Below are positions 1-7,171 of a stretch of 10,851 nt of DNA, piece by piece; positions within the stretch are counted from its first letter, which is position 1; every line of letters starts with the position of its first letter. This DNA comes from Promethearchaeota archaeon (GTDB taxonomy: Archaea; Asgardarchaeota; Lokiarchaeia; Sigynarchaeales; MK-D1): assembly GCA_016839865.1 (NCBI GenBank), contig JAEOTN010000306.1, positions 1 to 10,851 of the forward strand. Direction: 5' to 3'. Under the pieces are notes generated by a model, which did not search any database, was not told the origin of the DNA, and was given only the letters and a program-made list of their open reading frames with translations. The position numbers and the translations under genes were made by a program.

Positions 1-1291
1 CTAGTGGATCTAATCGGAATTTAAGTGCGCCCTCCATTCCGTCAAGTAACCATTTGCTATTAAATGCGACGCCCTCAAAAATAGATCGTAATATATGTCT
101 TCTGTCTATATCCAGGCTTATGTTGTTTATTGAAGCGCGGATAGTATGATCTTCAACAGGAGCTCGTTCTCCAAACATCCATGGTGTGGAAATTACCTTA
201 TTCTCCAATGGGTCAATTTCTGCAACTAATTTATCAAAAATTTTGTAGACATCTGGAACTTTTTCATCTACAAGTAATTCATCCTTATGGTATAGCACAT
301 TATCCCGCATCCAAGTTAACAATATTCCTGCTGATTCCTGTTCACCAAAAAACATATATTTTCCAGGTATTCCACAAGGTAGAGATGAAATCATATGTTC
401 TAAATCTATTGTGCGTTTTTGGACATGTGTAAGTATCCATGAAGAAGATCCAACATAAATGTGACCTTGCTGTTCTAGCACAGCACCTGATCCTATACCA
501 GCACATGCAAGATCTCCTGCACCTAATATAACCTTTGTATTTCGTTGTAATCCAAGTGTATCTGCGATGTTAGGAAGAAGTTCACCTACTACATGCGTCG
601 CAGGATGAATCTCGGGTAGTTTCTCTCGTTCAATTTTACTTTTTCGAACCAATGACTTATCGTAAAAAATGTTATTTGGGTCCTTGGTATTAACCATCCA
701 TGTCAATATTGCCAGGTCATAAGACGAGATGGTTTTACCCGTTAAAATGAAATTAATGTAATCTTTAGAATCTAGGAATTTCCATGTTTTCTCATATATA
801 TCGGGTTTAGTATGCTTAAACCATAACATATGTGCGATTGGGTCTTTTCCTGACTTTCCAGGAAGTCCTGCAGTTCGAGTTAACCATTGAAGTAAGTGAC
901 GTAGACCATATCCTTCGACTTTTATTAATCCCCCAGTCATTTTATCGATGTAGGGAGCTCCACGTGTGTCCATCCAACTTAAACAATCGTGTAGGGGGAC
1001 TCCATCCTTTCCCACAGGAATAGTTCCACTCATTTGATTACTAGAGACGAAGGCTATAATGTCTTCTACCGGAACTATATTCTTATCGATGAGCCGATGA
1101 ACAGTTTTTTGTATTGCTTCCCACCATTCAGCGGGTTTTTGTTCTGCTCCCCCCTTTTCTTTAAAATATACCCCACAACCTTCATATTCAAAACCCATAA
1201 CTTTTCCTGAAGTTGATATTATTGCTGTTTTCATGCCTGTCGTTCCATGATCGAGAGACAATATGTATTTTTCATCCTTTAGACTGTTCAT
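1..1291 (-). CDS. FGGY-family carbohydrate kinase (xylulokinase-like), C-terminus cut by window edge
   Basis: The frame is open without a stop from 1291 down to base 1, giving residues 1-430 of a family usually about 490-520 long. The FGGY family phosphorylates sugars or polyols with ATP in the cytoplasm. Seen: the N-terminal phosphate-binding loop D14-H-G-T-T-G-M-K; an HMLWFKHTKPDIYE segment followed by LDSKDYINFILTG (residues 154-186), the usual XylB-like middle region; GAGDLACAG with the probable catalytic base D260; YVGSSSWI just after it; and GERAPVEDHTIRAS with IFEGVAFNSKWLLDGME near the cut, as in xylulokinases. The ATP-site part of the second actin-like domain is outside the window. 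The ATG at 1291 is preceded by AAGGATGAT, a plausible ribosome-binding site; an in-frame ATG at 1300 is the alternative. Family assignment is firm. Substrate (xylulose, gluconate, ribulose, glycerol or other) cannot be read from sequence alone; xylulokinase-like is the closest impression. Confidence 0.93.
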   Translation of the reverse strand, partial: MNSLKDEKYILSLDHGTTGMKTAIISTSGKVMGFEYEGCGVYFKEKGGAEQKPAEWWEAIQKTVHRLIDKNIVPVEDIIAFVSSNQMSGTIPVGKDGVPLHDCLSWMDTRGAPYIDKMTGGLIKVEGYGLRHLLQWLTRTAGLPGKSGKDPIAHMLWFKHTKPDIYEKTWKFLDSKDYINFILTGKTISSYDLAILTWMVNTKDPNNIFYDKSLVRKSKIEREKLPEIHPATHVVGELLPNIADTLGLQRNTKVILGAGDLACAGIGSGAVLEQQGHIYVGSSSWILTHVQKRTIDLEHMISSLPCGIPGKYMFFGEQESAGILLTWMRDNVLYHKDELLVDEKVPDVYKIFDKLVAEIDPLENKVISTPWMFGERAPVEDHTIRASINNISLDIDRRHILRSIFEGVAFNSKWLLDGMEGALKFRLDPL

Positions 1292-1498
1292 TTTAATCAT
1301 CCTTGGAAATAAATGAGATACAATGGTATTGGTTGATGTTTGATTTATACATGATCTTTCTCGAGAACTAAATCTACATCTGGGGGGAAATAATTCTTAT
1401 ATGGTTCGGTAAATTCGCTGATTATACCACTTGTGAAAGTAATAATCGAAAAAATTATTATTTAGGAATCATAAACCGTAATTACTAAATTCTCACAA

Positions 1499-1584
1499 GC
1501 AGAGGTCGCATAGTGGTAGTGCGCGGGCCTGCAGACTAATGGTGGCCAGCCCGTCCCTCGGGGGTTCAATTCCCTCTCTCTGCT
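1499..1584 (+). tRNA. tRNA-Cys(GCA) with a 13-nt intron at 37/38
   Basis: A complete cloverleaf can be drawn. The acceptor stem is GCAGAGG with TCTCTGC and the discriminator is T73 (1584), as expected for tRNA-Cys. The D-arm is GCAT/GTGC. The anticodon stem CGGGC (1524-1528) pairs with GCCCG (1549-1553). The anticodon GCA is at 1531-1533. The T-arm is GGGGG-TTCAATT-CCCTC. The anticodon stem closes only if 13 bases (1535-1547) are removed between G37 and A38. CCA is not encoded (CTA follows the discriminator), as is common in archaea. The gene lies between the minus-strand kinase and GTPase genes but on the opposite strand, so it must have its own promoter; the AT-rich stretch at about 1449-1464 is a candidate. 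Confidence 0.95.
1535..1547 (+). other. tRNA-Cys intron (bulge-helix-bulge)
   Basis: The intron ACTAATGGTGGCC sits at the canonical 37/38 position. The splice sites form a standard archaeal bulge-helix-bulge: bulge AG^A (1533-1535), a 4-bp helix of CTGC (1529-1532) with GTGG (1542-1545, two G-U pairs), and bulge CC^A (1546-1548), with a 6-nt loop CTAATG. This is the substrate form for the archaeal tRNA splicing endonuclease (EndA). Confidence 0.88.
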
Positions 1585-1630
1585 CTAAAATTAAGCTCAT
1601 TATACCATAAATTCGCTTCTTTAATTTTAA

Positions 1631-1650
1631 ATATAAAAAAATAGAGAAAA
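1631..1650 (-). terminator. T-rich terminator after the GTPase gene
   Basis: Read on the minus strand, the bases just past the GTPase stop codon contain TTTTCTCTATTTTTTTATAT with no stable hairpin. Archaeal RNA polymerase commonly stops at U-tracts of this kind. It also separates the GTPase transcript from the oppositely oriented tRNA. Confidence 0.45.
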
Positions 1651-1654
1651 TTTA

Positions 1655-3130
1655 TTATTTTACAGGACTTCCGCATTTATTACAGAATTTGTATGTAGCA
1701 CTCAAAATTGCTCCACATGTACTACAAATAATAATACTGCTCTTCTTCTTCTTCCCTCGAACTCTTTTCTCTTTCTTTTTCTTCTTCTTAGCAGATTCAG
1801 GTACTGGTGTTGAGGATGGTTCTATTATTGTTGGTTCGACCTTTACCTCGGGAATAAACATTGAGGGTTTTGATGTTTTCTTAAAGGAAGATGTTGATCC
1901 ACCAAATAAGGGAGTGCTACTACTAGGAGTATGAGGTTTAGTATGTAGTGCACCAAGTAGGTTGTCAATAGCTTTTGTGCTGGAAACTTGCTCTAATCCT
2001 GTTTCTCCAGTAAATGGGGTTTTTTCTGGTTTAGATGGAGCTGATTTTGCTTGAAATCCAGTGGGTCCCGTTGCTGGTTTAGCATTAGGGAATATAGTCG
2101 GTGCTGATGCTGGAGTTGCATTCGCAGGTTTCCATGGTTCCTTTTTAGGAGTAGGAGAGAATATTGCTGTAGGTTTAGGTTCATCCTTCTCTGGTTGAAA
2201 TACTAACGGAGGGGGTGCCGAAATTTTATCGGAAGCTGGTGCTGGGGTTATAGGTTCGTCAAAAACAATTGGACCAGAATCTGAATCGGTAGGCTTACTT
2301 GGTACTGGAGGTATTGATGCTTCAATCTCATCCATTGGAACAGGTTTTTGAGGTGGCGGAGTCGGTAAAGGTGTCGGTGTTGAGGGAACACTCCATTCTT
2401 CTTGTTTTTGAGGTTCTGTTAGGATTTTCTGTTGTGGAGGAGGAGTTGGTATCTCGACAAATTCCATGGGTTCTGGTTCAGGAGCAGTAAATACTGGAGC
2501 TGGAGTAGGTGCTGGGGTAGGAGTTGGTTGGGATACTGGTTCTGGGGTCGGTGCCATAATTTCTCCAGTTTTATCCGTCAATTGAATTCCTTGTAGATAT
2601 TCATTTGGTACTGGGGTTCCTACCATTAAACATGATAAGATTGCAAATACATCACCTACACCAGTTCCATCTTTTGCAGAGCTTTCAATATAGTATAATT
2701 GGAACTCTCGAGCAAATGCTTCAGCTTCCTGGCGTGATACGGAACGTTCATTCACTAAATCAGATTTATTCCCAACAAGTAACATTGGGATTTCTCCTGC
2801 ATTATTCTTCACTTCTTCAATCCATTTTGGAATATGGTCAAAGGATTCTCGGTTAGTAAGATCGAACAGTAAAATGGCTCCCATGGCTCCACGGTAATAT
2901 AGTGGACGGACATATTGGAACCGTTCTTGACCTCCGGTATCCCAGATCTGGAGCTTCACCTTTATCCCATCCTTAATGGAAATGGTCTTAACCGCAAATT
3001 CTACTCCGATAGTTAGCTTGTACTGCTCAAGGAAGTATCCTTGGCTGAATCTGACTACGATTGCTGTTTTACCACATCCACCATCGCCAACAACTATATT
3101 TTTGAATAGGTAATTGTAATCTTCTGACAT
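1655..3130 (-). CDS. Rab/Ras-type small GTPase with Pro-rich linker, basic patch and C-terminal zinc ribbon
   Basis: Residues 1-172 are a complete Ras-superfamily G domain: G1 G15-D-G-G-C-G-K-T22; switch I T40 in KLTIGVEF; G3 D64-T-G-G-Q-E-R-F, keeping the catalytic Gln (Q68); G4 N121-K-S-D124; G5 E149-S-S-A-K153. The spacing and the WDTGGQERF / YYRGAMGAILLFD pattern are Rab-like. Residues about 190-445 are a low-complexity Pro/Thr/Ser/Glu linker with PTPAP-type runs. Residues 448-463 are a basic patch (13 of 16 Lys/Arg), and C469, C472, C483 and C486 form a C4 zinc ribbon at the very end. At 491 aa it is more than twice the usual 180-220. There is no C-terminal prenylation Cys motif and no signal peptide, so it is probably cytosolic. 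Such GTPases switch between GTP- and GDP-bound states; partner and pathway are unknown. The ATG at 3130 is the natural start, with no clear Shine-Dalgarno. The ribbon and basic patch may recruit protein, nucleic acid or acidic lipid (inference). Confidence 0.95.
   Translation of the reverse strand: MSEDYNYLFKNIVVGDGGCGKTAIVVRFSQGYFLEQYKLTIGVEFAVKTISIKDGIKVKLQIWDTGGQERFQYVRPLYYRGAMGAILLFDLTNRESFDHIPKWIEEVKNNAGEIPMLLVGNKSDLVNERSVSRQEAEAFAREFQLYYIESSAKDGTGVGDVFAILSCLMVGTPVPNEYLQGIQLTDKTGEIMAPTPEPVSQPTPTPAPTPAPVFTAPEPEPMEFVEIPTPPPQQKILTEPQKQEEWSVPSTPTPLPTPPPQKPVPMDEIEASIPPVPSKPTDSDSGPIVFDEPITPAPASDKISAPPPLVFQPEKDEPKPTAIFSPTPKKEPWKPANATPASAPTIFPNAKPATGPTGFQAKSAPSKPEKTPFTGETGLEQVSSTKAIDNLLGALHTKPHTPSSSTPLFGGSTSSFKKTSKPSMFIPEVKVEPTIIEPSSTPVPESAKKKKKKEKRVRGKKKKSSIIICSTCGAILSATYKFCNKCGSPVK
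1742..1789 (-). repeat. Poly-Lys/Arg coding tract in the GTPase tail
   Basis: This purine-only-like tract (CTT/TTT-rich on the plus strand) encodes residues 448-463, with 11 Lys and 2 Arg in 16 positions, immediately before the zinc ribbon. It is part of the reading frame, not a separate element. Confidence 0.7.
2355..2560 (-). repeat. Low-complexity Pro/Thr coding repeats
   Basis: Degenerate short repeats of the GGWGYTGG type on the plus strand encode PTPAP, PAPTP and TPPPQ runs in the first half of the GTPase linker. They are imperfect codon-level repeats, typical of a disordered spacer, and are in frame throughout. Confidence 0.6.
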
Positions 3131-3240
3131 TTTTCAGACATTTCCCAAGTTATCGCAACTGCGGTGATCAGTTGTTCTTCTTAATCCTTCATATAAATGA
3201 GGTTATTTAAGTCTAATTTTTGTTCGGCTTTATCGTTTTC

Positions 3241-3250
3241 TTTTTATTGG
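3241..3250 (+). promoter_or_regulatory. Possible TATA element for the HAD gene
   Basis: TTTTTATTGG follows a CGTTTTC stretch about 40 nt before the TTG start, in the 159-bp divergent gap shared with the GTPase gene. On the minus strand TTAAATAACC (3201-3210) and TTTATATG (3190-3197) are candidates for the GTPase promoter. These are sequence resemblances only. Confidence 0.3.
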
Positions 3251-3289
3251 TCCCAATAATTAGTAAAGAAATCCTAAAGTGGAGAAACC

Positions 3290-4117
3290 TTGGCTAAAAA
3301 ACTATTAATCTGCGACCTTGATGGAACACTGCTCGACAACATAAAAGGATTGTCTCAGAATTTTGCCGACAAATTAAATATGTTATTGAATAAGGGGATA
3401 GACCTAGTTATTGCCACAGGAAGAGATTTTGAAAACACTCACCTTGCAATTCAAAACACTATTATACACAATCCTGTAATTTTGACTAATGGAGCGATTA
3501 TGGCAGATTATCCTTCGGGTTCTATAATTGAATATCTCACTATTCCGAAAGAAGTGGTTTCCAAAATTTTCAAATATGCTTCGCAATTTAAACTTCAGAC
3601 AATGGTTTTTGCTTCATATGATAAGAAACGTAATTATCCACGATTTGTGAAAGGATCCTGGTGGATCTCGGGTGATACTTGTAGATTAGAACCGGATGAA
3701 TATAATTCCTATCTAAAAGAACCCGTAATCAGCATACAATTTATGTATCCAAGAGAACAACTCGATGAGATGTATGCGATATCAATGCAAGATTCGTTAA
3801 TTACTCGAGATGCTCATATATTATACTTTGAAGATTCTTTTCGTCCTGGAATGTATTGGTTAGAATATAATCCTATTAATGCCCGTAAAGAAGTAATGGT
3901 TCGCTCTCTCATTGATAGAAAGGGTTACACTTCTCAAGATATTGTTGTTTTTGGAGATAATTATAATGATGTTGGTATGTTTAAAATAGCAGGAACAGTG
4001 GTAGTAGTAGAAAATGCTCCTGAAGAAATTAAAAAATTTGCAGATGTTGTTGTTCCATCTAATCGTGAAGGCGGAGTTCTTCAATATATTGAACAGCATT
4101 TAGATGAACTAGTATAA
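3290..4117 (+). CDS. Cof-type HAD-IIB phosphatase
   Basis: This is a 275-aa haloacid dehalogenase-superfamily hydrolase of normal Cof/HAD-IIB length. All four motifs are visible: motif I D9-L-D11-G-T-L-L-D (Asp nucleophile and acid/base), motif II ATGR with T43, motif III K200 in NARKEV, and motif IV G222-D-N-Y-N-D227 for Mg2+ binding. The variable C2 cap lies between about residues 85 and 190. Members usually dephosphorylate sugar phosphates, phosphoglycolate-type or nucleotide substrates in the cytoplasm; the cap is too divergent to name one. The start is TTG, set by GGAG at 3281-3284 five bases upstream and by the family N-terminus MAKKLLICDLDG. The gene is divergent from the GTPase gene and its stop is 2 bp from the stop of the convergent GIFT-like gene. 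A role in sugar metabolism with the nearby GH2 and FGGY enzymes is possible but not shown. Confidence 0.93.
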   Translation: MAKKLLICDLDGTLLDNIKGLSQNFADKLNMLLNKGIDLVIATGRDFENTHLAIQNTIIHNPVILTNGAIMADYPSGSIIEYLTIPKEVVSKIFKYASQFKLQTMVFASYDKKRNYPRFVKGSWWISGDTCRLEPDEYNSYLKEPVISIQFMYPREQLDEMYAISMQDSLITRDAHILYFEDSFRPGMYWLEYNPINARKEVMVRSLIDRKGYTSQDIVVFGDNYNDVGMFKIAGTVVVVENAPEEIKKFADVVVPSNREGGVLQYIEQHLDELV

Positions 4118-4119
4118 TT

Positions 4120-5058
4120 TTAGGATTTCCGTAGTTTTTTCTGAAACACTTTGAGACTATGATTAATGATCTTTGATAGGTCGCCCCATTGATTTTTTGC
4201 GACTAATTCCATGGTCCATTGAAACACTTCTTTTTCAATTTGAACCAGTGCTTCTACACGATCTCCAAGTACTTGAGTGATCGTAAATGATTCTTCAACC
4301 GGAGAAAGGCACCATTCTATAGCATTTTTTATGAATTTTAAGTTATCTCTTGCCTTAAACCCATAATTATTACTTAGGGATGATAATAAAGATGGTGTTC
4401 CTATTGCTACTACATTTCCTTCGAAATATCTTCCAGCAACAGCTACAATCGAACTTGGTGCGGGTTTTTCCGCCCACTGTTGGTTCTCGAATATCTTCAT
4501 TTTACACGTAGGGGAGGTGAATGCTATAGGCTTAACAGACACATCACGATACTCTGCGAATTCTGCTGTGTTTAAGATTTCAAACGTGCATCCCGAGGAA
4601 TATACGATAGCATCTACATCATCTGTAACGGGGTGTGGAATAAAATTCGTAATTATAGGTCGTACTATCTTATCCACGTACGATTCAGGGTCATAAATTA
4701 TATTTGGGAGTATTTTGAAGCCAAAATTAATTGTTAGTTCATTAATATTCGACCTGTTAGTAAGATCTCCTCCTTCATCGGAAAAAATAAGAACAGAACC
4801 TCCCTTCCGTACAAATTCCAAAATTGCATAGATTTCATTTATGGAATAAGTAGATTCCTGAGCATTTCCTAAAATCAGCAATTCATAAGGCTTCAGAGTT
4901 TCATTATTTAGTTTTGCAGTTAGTTTTCCCACACGTAGATTCTGTTGAAACAAATATTGTATAAATGAATTATAGGCATTTGTCTCAATTGTAATAGAAT
5001 TATTATGGATTTGATCAAATACGATATGGAATTCCTCTGCGTCCGCCAATCCTTTCAC
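4120..5058 (-). CDS. IFT52-like / GIFT-domain (DUF4350-like) protein
   Basis: At 312 aa, this resembles the N-terminal GIFT domain shared by eukaryotic IFT52 and bacterial GldG-type proteins, a non-catalytic relative of the class I glutamine amidotransferase fold. Seen: a start strand EFHIVFDQIHNN (9-20); a Rossmann-like series LLILGNAQE (60-68) and GGSVLIFSDEGGD (86-98), then N104 and FGF, which correspond to GGxVxVxxGEGGE...NINFLLEEYGI in IFT52 as I recall it; YSSGCTFEI (153-161); IVAVAGR...GNVVAIGTPSLLSS (204-227); and DNLKFIKNAIEWCL (238-251), like the helix that closes the IFT52 domain. Residues 262-312 form a helical basic tail. There is no signal peptide or membrane segment, so it is probably cytosolic. 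The start is GTG at 5058; a TTG three codons later (5049) is an alternative, and the upstream frame has no ATG before a stop. It follows the GH2 gene by 64 bp on the same strand, so co-transcription is likely. Function unknown. Confidence 0.88.
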   Translation of the reverse strand: MKGLADAEEFHIVFDQIHNNSITIETNAYNSFIQYLFQQNLRVGKLTAKLNNETLKPYELLILGNAQESTYSINEIYAILEFVRKGGSVLIFSDEGGDLTNRSNINELTINFGFKILPNIIYDPESYVDKIVRPIITNFIPHPVTDDVDAIVYSSGCTFEILNTAEFAEYRDVSVKPIAFTSPTCKMKIFENQQWAEKPAPSSIVAVAGRYFEGNVVAIGTPSLLSSLSNNYGFKARDNLKFIKNAIEWCLSPVEESFTITQVLGDRVEALVQIEKEVFQWTMELVAKNQWGDLSKIINHSLKVFQKKLRKS

Positions 5059-5122
5059 TCCGACATCATTTCTTTGTTGATAAAAGAATAGATACTACAA
5101 TGAAGGAAAAAGAGATCTATAC

Positions 5123-7171
5123 CTAAACCTTTTCGGGTGCGACATCGTAATATGAGTCGGCGGCTTTGAGTCCCATTGATGGATAAAGAATGTTTAAGAG
5201 TATACTTGCTACCTTAGCAATAGGATAAATAATACCAAGGAAAAGTGCTGCAAATAGATTATGACTATGAATTTTTGGGGAGTGTTTTCTAATTATTCCA
5301 GACATGAGTTTTGCGATTAATTTCTTATTATTATGTTCATCCACAATCCCTTTACGGTTAAAACCTGACTGATAAGGATTTGTGCGCATATGACTTTTAA
5401 AATCTCTATAAATCCAGATAAACCAACCCGCCATATAATCTCGAGAATTAAGAGTTTTGATATGATGAGAAATCAGGGAAGCTTGATACTCCTCAGAAAA
5501 TTTAAATGCTTTACGTAAGGGTTTATGGAATCCATATTTTGCACCTGCTCCAAATTCTGTTAAAATAAAATGTTTCTTTAAGTTCGTGTATCGAATTGAA
5601 TCCATAAACCACCCTATCGGAAGATGCGATAAATAATACCATCCGAAATAGGCGTTAATACAATTGATATCAGATTTTCTTCTCACTCGATCTGTGAACA
5701 ATGACATGCTTACATAACTAATCAATCTACTAGTGTCCAATGTTCGAGCATATAACATCAAGTTCTTCATAAAACGAGAACATGCAAGGTTGGAGACAGG
5801 TATTTCATTTCCACAACTCCACATAATTACACTGGGATGATTATAGTCACGATGAATTAGTGTTCGTAACATTCGTGCGGCTTTCTTGAATACTTTTGCA
5901 TCATCAAATGCGATACCCCAGTACACGGGGATTTCTTCTAATATAAGGATACCTTCTTTATCTGCAATTTCGATCAAGGATTCGTCATGAGGATAATGTG
6001 CTGTACGTAATGCGTTAAATCCAAGGGATTTTATTGCCTGAACATCTCGCTGTCGAATATCAATCGGTATTGTACGATAGTATGGAACTTGCTCTTCATG
6101 TAGACTTATACCAAACAGTTTGATACGTTTGTTATTTAAGAATATTCCATTGTGGTTAGATTCTATGTCGCGAATACCAAATCTAACGGATTTCTCATCG
6201 TTTGCTCCCACTAAATGTACTTCTAGTTTATATAATTCTGGGTGAGTAGGGCTCCATAATTTTGGTGTTTCTAAGTTGAAAAAAAACTCTGATTTCTTTG
6301 CTTCAATAAATCGATAATCTCCAGATTTAATCAAAACCTTTGCTTCTTGAGATTTTTCATCCAGAGATTCAGATTCTGTTGTATTTTCCGGAGAAGATTC
6401 CATTAAAAAATCATCAATGATATCTTGATCTTCAATAGGGGATTCCTCACTGTCAGATGATGGAACTAACTCCTCCTCAGTTGTCATTACTTCTTTTTGT
6501 TGTTGAGCATATGTAGACAAATCTCCCAAATAATACAAATTCCAAGTGATATGGTGCATCATTTCTTCCACTATAGTGATACCTTCACGGTTATCCACTA
6601 ATTCGAGTTTTACTTGGAGTTTTGCATTGTCATTCTCATCTATTTCTGAACTTATTCCCATCCACTCAATACGATATTTTTCTTTGATGTGGACTTCAAA
6701 ATCTCTATAAATTCCTCCGTAATTATACCAGTCAAATGATTTACATGGAATCCGATCACTTTTTCGGAAATTTTCTACACGAATTGCAATAAAATTTGTT
6801 TCCCCAAGTGTGTCTGGGATTATTTTAAATTCAAATGGAAGAAATCCAGATTCATGTGTTCCTAATTCTACCCCATTTAACCAAACAGTGGAGTGATAGT
6901 TAACACCTTTGAAATGCAAATATAAATCAAACAATCGAGAACTATTTGGAACCTCTGAGTATCCCGGAATTGATTCAAATTCGATGAAAAACCATACAAT
7001 CCCTTCAAATTTTCGTAACGAAGGGATTGAATTCCAGCAATTTGGAAGTTCGATAGTTTCCAAATCTATCTTATGCTCTTCAATCCAGGAGGGAATCCAC
7101 CATCCCTCTTTTATTCCGCTATTTTCTAGATCGACCTTGTAAGTTGATTTTCTATTTAGCAGATATTTCAT
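5123..7171 (-). CDS. GH2-family beta-glycosidase (beta-glucuronidase/galactosidase-like) with C-terminal hydrophobic tail
   Basis: This 682-aa glycoside hydrolase has the GH2 order: an N-terminal jelly-roll sugar-binding domain (about 1-165, with YLHFKGVNYHSTVWLNG and the GGIYRDFEV close), an Ig-like beta-sandwich (165-335) and a TIM barrel (about 340-620). The GH2 signature NALRTAHYPHDES is at 386-398. The acid/base is E456 in MWSCGNEIP and the nucleophile is E539 in ILTEFGAG, so it should be an active retaining enzyme. GFNRKG contains N605-x-K607; this motif supports uronate binding in beta-glucuronidases, but related NxKG strings also occur in other GH2 enzymes. Oddities: an acidic Ser/Glu/Asp-rich insertion (about 225-278) in the sandwich domain, no signal peptide, and a hydrophobic stretch at 639-663 near the C-terminus that could anchor it to a membrane. 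The ATG at 7171 has GCGGAG nine bases upstream. It is first in a likely two-gene unit with the GIFT-like gene. Confidence 0.94.
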   Translation of the reverse strand: MKYLLNRKSTYKVDLENSGIKEGWWIPSWIEEHKIDLETIELPNCWNSIPSLRKFEGIVWFFIEFESIPGYSEVPNSSRLFDLYLHFKGVNYHSTVWLNGVELGTHESGFLPFEFKIIPDTLGETNFIAIRVENFRKSDRIPCKSFDWYNYGGIYRDFEVHIKEKYRIEWMGISSEIDENDNAKLQVKLELVDNREGITIVEEMMHHITWNLYYLGDLSTYAQQQKEVMTTEEELVPSSDSEESPIEDQDIIDDFLMESSPENTTESESLDEKSQEAKVLIKSGDYRFIEAKKSEFFFNLETPKLWSPTHPELYKLEVHLVGANDEKSVRFGIRDIESNHNGIFLNNKRIKLFGISLHEEQVPYYRTIPIDIRQRDVQAIKSLGFNALRTAHYPHDESLIEIADKEGILILEEIPVYWGIAFDDAKVFKKAARMLRTLIHRDYNHPSVIMWSCGNEIPVSNLACSRFMKNLMLYARTLDTSRLISYVSMSLFTDRVRRKSDINCINAYFGWYYLSHLPIGWFMDSIRYTNLKKHFILTEFGAGAKYGFHKPLRKAFKFSEEYQASLISHHIKTLNSRDYMAGWFIWIYRDFKSHMRTNPYQSGFNRKGIVDEHNNKKLIAKLMSGIIRKHSPKIHSHNLFAALFLGIIYPIAKVASILLNILYPSMGLKAADSYYDVAPEKV

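Noticed and set aside
181..432. Plus-strand 83-codon open frame
   Set aside because: Antisense to the FGGY kinase, whose frame and motifs are continuous there.
1292..1498. 207-bp region upstream of the kinase, checked for a riboswitch or small gene
   Set aside because: Only a 19-codon open frame and AT-rich promoter-like stretches (such as GTATAAAT on the minus strand near 1345) were seen; no conserved structure recognised.
1689..1934. Plus-strand 81-codon open frame with Phe-rich product
   Set aside because: It is antisense to the GTPase tail; the Phe run is simply the complement of the Lys codons.
2605..2856. Plus-strand 83-codon open frame
   Set aside because: Lies antisense to the conserved G domain of the GTPase, with no start signals and no family likeness.
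3860..4099. Minus-strand open frame rich in Asn/Ile/Tyr
   Set aside because: Antisense to HAD motifs III and IV; composition is that of a shadow of AT-rich coding sequence.
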